Part shown: piece after piece, positions 10,799 to 15,436 of the stretch
Position numbering within the stretch: the stretch's first letter is position 1
Layout: every line of letters begins with the position of its first letter
DNA from: Alectoria sarmentosa
Taxonomy: Eukaryota; Ascomycota; Lecanoromycetes; Lecanorales; Parmeliaceae
Assembly (NCBI GenBank): GCA_009733775.1
Contig: WOGZ01000553.1
Span: forward strand, 1-15,436
Reading direction: 5' to 3'
DNA length: 15,436 nt
Position numbers and translations under genes: made by a program
Notes under the pieces: model-generated
Told to the model about the DNA's origin: nothing
The model's input: the letters and a program-made list of their open reading frames with translations, nothing else
Databases searched by the model: none

Positions 10799-11440
10799 AT
10801 GTATATATTAACATTTCAATTTAAAAAAACGAAAAAAACATTAAAATTAGAAATCTTTTACGTTTATAACGTATATAATTTTAACTTATTTTTGATTAAA
10901 ATAAAAAAAAGTTTCAACTTTTCGTTTATAATAAAAAAGTTAAATCGTTTAAAAAAAACAAGATTTAATTTTTTAATTTGTATTACTTTAATCAAAACAA
11001 CTTAAAAAGATTTTCGTATCATCGAAAAAGAAATAAATTGATAATTATAATAATAAATAAAGATATAAAATTTATATTATTGAATAAAACGATAATATAA
11101 AAAGCGAAAAATGTAAAAGTCGTTATTAATTTCGTTTTCGCGACCTCGAAAATCAAAAAAATTATTCAACTTTATCAAATTTATTCGAGTTTATAATAGG
11201 ATTTCGATTATTTATTAATAATTATAAAAATTAATTTAAATATTAAAAGATAAAATTTAATGCGATAAAAAACGTAAAAAATAATAAATTTAAAAAAGAT
11301 TATTTGAAAAATATGAGCATTAAATTTAATTTTATTATTTAATTTTTTAATAATTATATTTCAAATCGACGCGTATATAGAAAAGCTATTTTGAAAATTT
11401 AATAAAATAATGAAATTCATTGTCTCTTAAACAAAATTAA
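10799..11440 (+). pseudogene. Unrecognised decayed coding trace
   Basis: The longest open stretch of the window starts at ATG 10799 and ends at TAA 11003 (68 codons). Followed in the same frame to about 11440, stops number about eleven in 214 codons, roughly half the rate expected from composition. The stretch between them includes a locally normal-looking run, FRFRDLENQKNYSTLSNLFE, near 11131-11190. The protein is rich in K, N, F and I because of AT pressure. I recognise no family, and no domain, signal peptide or catalytic motif is apparent. It may be part of the older element that flanks the LTR element. It could also be a chance open frame. Confidence 0.3.
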
Positions 11441-14000
11441 TCGAAAAAATTAAATCGATTTAAAATCTCGAATATAATAAAGTTACGAGAAAAATCAAAA
11501 TTTTAATTTAACGATTTTATAATAATCGCGATAAGCGTTTTAAAAACGTATAACGAATCGCAAAAAAAAAAACGCGATAATATTCTTAAAAAAATCGAAA
11601 TTTTACACTTTAAAAAAAGATTATACAATACGACATAATCGTTTAAAAATATACAAAATTTAACTAAATAAGCGCGTAACGATAATATAAATTCGCGTTT
11701 ATTTTTAAAATTTTATTATTAAAACAAATAAAAGACGATCGAATTATCATCTTTAATAAAAAAGTTTCGATTTTAAAAAAGCCCCTTCTTTTTGCTCAGA
11801 TTAATCTTTTAAAACTATAAATTAATTTATTTAATCTCGTTCACGACGTGTGAGACGCTTTAAAAAAAATACGAAAAATTAATTTTCATTTTATATCGAA
11901 TATATTCTCGAGCATTTATAAAATATTTAATCGATTTTTCGCGTTTAATAAATCAAAAATTGATATTAAAAATTATATATCTTTTTCAAATTTATTTTAT
12001 AATCGATTATTATTTCAAAAAATTCAAAAAAGTTAATATTATAATTTTTCGAAAGTTTAAAAAAATGAATATTTAAAATTTAAGACGTATAAATCGATCG
12101 CTCTTTTAAATACATTAAATAAAAGTTTCGAAATAATAATAATCGTATAATTTAACGATTATATCGAAAAAAACAATTTTTTATTATTAAAATAAATAAA
12201 AACGCGCAAAAAAAAATTTATTAAAATAATTTTAAAAATTATTATAAACGCAATTTACATTATTTGAAATTATAAAAAATTGATATAATAAATTTATTAT
12301 TATTAAATACATTAAATATCTTCGATTATATTTCGCATTAATATTTTATATAATTTCAATTAATGAAATTTAAATTAAATAATTAATAATTAATTATTTT
12401 AAATATTAAAATCAATTTAAGAAAATTCGCAAAAACGAATACTTTATAAAAATCTTTAATTTCGTCGATTTTATTTTTATTTTATAACGTTTCGTTTATC
12501 GAGAAATACATTAAAATTAAATTAAAACTTTAAATAAAATAAAAAATTTACGAAATTTAATTATTTGATTTTAAAAAAAATATACGAAATATGTTTATAA
12601 TAAACGACGATATATAACGTTATCTTCGCTTCGAAAAATTGTAAATTAATATATTTAATACGCAATTCGAGACGATTTAATATATTAATTATAATTAATT
12701 TAAAATAAACGATTACGAAATCGAAAATAAACATTAAGATTTTCGATTTATATATTAATAATAAATTTCGTTGAAAATTATATATTAAAGAAATGAAATT
12801 TAAATTAATTATATAAAGTTTAACGTTTAATCATATAATCGATTTTATATAAAAAGTTTTATTAAATAAAATATATTAAATATATAACGCGATAATTTAA
12901 TAAATAATTATATATATAACGACGTTATAATAGATTTTGCGTGAATTACGCGAGATTTAACAATAATATATAAAATAATAAAATATAAATTAAAACATTT
13001 ATTTAAAATAAATTATAAAAAAATATCGAATTATTAATGTAAAAATGTTTAAAATTAAAGCAAATATTTTTTTATTTTAAATCGTCTTAAATTAAATAAT
13101 TTTTAAATATTGAATTATTTAAAATATATATTTAATAATAATAAAAAATAACGTTTATATTAAACGAAGATTTCGTTTTAAAAGAAAATAAAGATAAAAG
13201 ATTTATAAAATTCTCATCGAAAAAAAGAAACAATAATTTTTAAAACCTTTAATTTAAATAATTAAATAAACGCGTTAACATTGAATTATAAACGATATAT
13301 ACGATCGTTAAAAAAATTATTAAAAAATAACGAAATTTGATTTAAATCGAATAATAAAGTCGATATTAAGAAAAGATTTTAAAAAATCAAAAAATATCGA
13401 TTCAAAAAAGAGATTTGTAACTTAATAAAAGATTTTTTTATACGAATTTTGAAAAAGTCGAGAGCTTTGTTTTCACATAATTAAAAATAAATAAAATAAA
13501 ATTAATTCGTTTTTTTTATATTTATAAAATCTTCGACGTTTAATCGTTTAATTGTAATTATAAATAAAAAAACAAAATAAAAAACAAATTTTCGTATTTT
13601 ATTTTATATTTTAAGATAATTATTAAAATCTTATACGAATCGCAAAATCGAACGATTTATATTAAATATTTATTATTTTCAAAAGCGTTAAAATTGTCGT
13701 TAAATAATTAATTTAAATGAATTTATTAAAATAATATTCGTTAACGAGCGAACAATTATATAAAAAATGATTTATTTTTTCTTTCGACATTTTTATTATA
13801 AATATTTCTTTAAAATACGTTTAATGTAAAAACGATTTTCGTAATTTTTAATATAATAATATTATTTATATATTAAAAATAAACACTTAAAAAATTATAA
13901 AAAAAATTATTTTATAATGATTTCGTCGTTAAAGATTTCTTTTATATTATAATATATATAATCGCTCGTAATTTATCTTTAATATTTATATAAACGCGCG
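11441..14000. other. Decayed repeat DNA, no gene seen
   Basis: About 2.6 kb of CpG-dotted AT-rich sequence with dense stops in all frames. Two short places stand out. One is a C-rich run at 11781-11799 (GCCCCTTCTTTTTGCTCAG) that keeps non-CpG cytosines. The other is a small inverted repeat, TCAC-GACGT-GTGA, close behind it near 11841-11853. An 8-bp palindrome ACGCGCGT at 13994-14001 marks roughly where CpG density begins to fall. I find no RNA gene or element end. Confidence 0.55.
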
Positions 14001-14437
14001 TATAAATAAATAATTAATAATATTTATCTTATTTATATTTAAATTTAAAATATAATTATTATTTTAATATCTTTAATATAACAATTATATAATTAATATT
14101 TAATTTAATAATAATAAATTTTAAGTTTTTTTAAATTAAAATTAAAATTTTATTTCATTTCATTTATTTGAAAAATCGAAATATAATAAATTAATTATAT
14201 TTTAATATAAGCGAAACGTTAATTATATTAAATATTTTATATATATCGTTTATATATATAATAATAAATTAAATTAAATTAAATTATAAAGTTAAAATTA
14301 AAAATTAATAAATATTAATATATATAAAAGAATAAAATAAAACTGAGTTAAAATATCTTAAATTTATATATACACTCAATCATAAATTTTATTTGATTTC
14401 GTCTTTTAAAATAGCGTCAAAATAACGTCTTTAGGTC
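14001..14437. other. AT-rich transition zone
   Basis: CpG becomes rare again from about 14000, with isolated sites near 14210 and 14246. The part near 14257-14297 contains repeated AAATT words and looks like the reverse complement of 1010-1059. From about 14340 ordinary C and G outside CpG become more frequent, suggesting that this side is less affected by RIP. No gene is seen. Confidence 0.5.
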
Positions 14438-14477
14438 TCTCGAGCCTTTTTATTAAAAATTTGTATATATAAATCTT

Positions 14478-14862
14478 ACATCTTTTGCTCTTTATCTCTT
14501 TAAAAATAAAATTTCTTCATAATTTCGTAAATTATATAATTCGATATACGCTTTTTAATGATATAAAAAATTTGAAGTTTGAATGTATATATATCGATAT
14601 ATATTTAATTTAAATATATCATTATTCGAAACGATAGAGCGGTTTTCGAGAAACCTTTGCGCTTATTTTTACATCTTTTGTTTCATATTTTCTTAAAAAT
14701 ATAATTTCTTCATAATTTCGCACATTATAAAACTTGCTTTAAACTTTTTAATAATATAAAAATCATAAAATTTGAATATATATATATTAATATATATTTA
14801 ATTTAAATATATTATTATTCGAAACGATAAAGAAGCTCTCGAAAATTCTCTGCGCTCATTTA
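14478..14862. repeat. 193-bp tandem repeat, two copies
   Basis: ACATCTTTTG starts both units (14478 and 14671), and ATTATTCGAAACGATA recurs exactly 193 bases later (14621 and 14814). Similarity continues to about 14862, and a fragment of a further copy may precede 14478. Units share ATTTCTTCATAATTTCG, an 18-bp AT palindrome (14587-14604; 14780-14797) and TATTTAATTTAAATATAT. They differ by transversions as well as transitions, so the duplication is old. CpG and other C/G are better kept here than in the block to the left. Function is unknown; a satellite-like spacer or a duplicated regulatory region are both possible. Confidence 0.85.
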
Positions 14863-15074
14863 ACGAATTATTCTTTTTTTTTAAATAACATTTTACTTTT
14901 TTATCATATTTATGAGATTATTGTATTATTAAAATCGCATAAATTTATTTCAAAATAATGATTATATAAACATATAATATAAATTTTTAAAAGTCGCGAG
15001 AAATCGATTATAAAAGATTTAACACATTTTGTATATATTTTTAAATAAGAGCAACTTTACATAAAATTCGTAAA

Positions 15075-15161
15075 TCGTAAATGGTGTAGCGATAAAATCA
15101 ATAAAAAACGTAAATTTCTCGCTTAATAATCGTAGATCGTAAGACGTAGGGTTCGAATCCG

Positions 15162-15190
<29 letters not shown>
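15075..15190 (+). mobile_element. tRNA-derived SINE-like element with poly(A) tail
   Basis: TGGTGTAGCGA at 15082-15092 resembles the internal A box of RNA polymerase III genes, and GGTTCGAATCC at 15150-15160 matches the B box consensus GGTTCGANTCC. The sequence then runs directly into 29 A residues. The bases that would form the acceptor stem (15075-15081 with the seven after the T arm) do not pair, and the T stem pairs only at its two innermost positions. The boxes are 70 bases apart instead of 46 in an ordinary tRNA. So this is not a functional tRNA. The tRNA head followed by poly(A) is the typical build of a SINE mobilised by LINE machinery. No clear target duplication is seen. A tRNA pseudogene with an intron or long variable arm is the alternative. 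Confidence 0.55.
15162..15190 (+). repeat. Poly(A) run of 29
   Basis: An uninterrupted A29 starts one base after the B box. It is followed by TCT and further A-rich sequence. It is probably the tail of the SINE-like element. Assembly length errors are likely in such a run. Confidence 0.85.
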
Positions 15191-15193
<3 letters not shown>

Positions 15194-15227
15194 AAAAAAA
15201 AAAAAACTTTTAAAAAAAGAAAAATTT

Positions 15228-15436
15228 TAAAAAAAGAAAAAAATTAAAAAATAAAAAAAAATCACAATTCGTTTCAAATTTGCATAAAATGTATAAATTT
15301 AATAAATAATTAAATTTAGAATTTCGATTCGAAAAAAAAAATTTAATTTTAAAATTTTTTTTAAAAAAAAATTAAAAAATAAAAAAAAAACATTAACTTT
15401 TTGCATTTTGAATAAAATTTATAAATTTAATATCTT
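15228..15436 (+). repeat. A-rich tandem repeat, period about 127 bp, cut by window end
   Basis: ATTAAAAAATAAAAAAAA occurs at 15243 and again at 15371. TATAAATTTAATA, near the end of each unit, occurs at 15292 and 15419. The intervening parts align with several changes and one indel. A second B-box-like word, TTCGATTC at 15323-15330, followed by ten A residues, lies between them, so the repeat may include another decayed retroposon tail. The repeat continues beyond the window. Confidence 0.6.

Larger units (their letters stand above)
1251..14000. other. RIP-like mutated block (CpG-dotted AT isochore)
   Basis: From about 1251 the sequence changes to a pattern in which C and G are scarce but sit mainly as CpG, in words such as TCGA, ACGT, AACG and GCGA. 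CpA, CpT and CpC are depleted and TpA is dominant on both strands. In-frame stops are frequent in every frame. This is what cytosine-to-thymine mutation of repeats on both strands produces, as known for RIP in filamentous ascomycetes. The two LTR copies inside the block support this directly, because they differ mostly by transitions. The right edge is gradual, thinning between about 14000 and 14250. The block probably contains several nested transposons, of which one can be delimited. Confidence 0.75.

Noticed and set aside
15075..15170. Functional tRNA gene
   Set aside because: A and B boxes are present, but the acceptor stem does not pair, the T stem pairs at only two positions, the box spacing is 70 bases, and the 3' part is poly(A).
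1..15436. Mitochondrial or plastid DNA, or an AT-rich protist genome
   Set aside because: No rRNA, tRNA set or long AT-rich open frames are present. The CpG-biased residue of C and G, plus transition-only LTR divergence, fits RIP-mutated nuclear repeats better.
1..15436. CRISPR array or telomere repeats
   Set aside because: No short regularly spaced direct repeats with unique spacers and no tandem TTAGGG-type units occur. The tandem repeats found have periods of 84, 193 and about 127 bp.

Overview
This window is an extremely AT-rich, gene-free tract. By eye G+C is roughly one base in seven, and no open frame reaches 70 codons on either strand. Most remaining C and G lie in CpG dinucleotides, while CpA, CpT and CpC are largely replaced by TpA-type sequence. 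The two copies of a long terminal repeat (LTR) inside the window differ almost only by C/T and G/A changes. Together these are the signs of repeat-induced point mutation (RIP), so the window is best read as an AT-isochore or heterochromatic island of a filamentous ascomycete fungus. I cannot name the genus. No intact protein-coding gene, rRNA or functional tRNA is supported.

Layout. Positions 1-1250 are almost pure A/T with very few CpG. From about 1251 to about 14000 (with a thinning tail to about 14250) lies a CpG-dotted, RIP-like block. Inside it a decayed LTR retrotransposon runs from 2356 to 9860 on the + strand. It has two LTRs of about 190 bp (2356-2546 and 9672-9860), a purine tract before the 3' LTR (9663-9671) and a 14-bp near-identical direct repeat abutting both outer ends. 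Its interior holds a coding-phase tandem repeat (period 84 bp, 4525-4692). It also holds two stretches of + strand reading frame (8207-8602, 8769-9140) whose spacing and scattered residues suggest the reverse transcriptase/RNase H part of a Copia-type polyprotein, broken by many stops. The flanks 1251-2355 and 9875-14000 share the same composition and may be one older element into which the LTR element jumped. Another weak + strand coding trace lies at 10799-11440.

The right end is different. Positions 14001-14437 are mostly A/T. Then come two copies of a 193-bp tandem repeat (14478-14862), each centred on an 18-bp AT palindrome. A tRNA-like sequence with recognisable A and B boxes follows, running directly into 29 A residues (15075-15190), like a tRNA-derived SINE. 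Last is an A-rich tandem repeat with a period of about 127 bp that runs off the window.

Nothing here works together as a living pathway. The window records transposon insertion, duplication and mutational silencing. The most informative observations are the RIP-type LTR divergence, the strong CpG retention, the precise but oversized flanking repeat, and the phased 36+36+12 bp repeat with stop codons at fixed positions.
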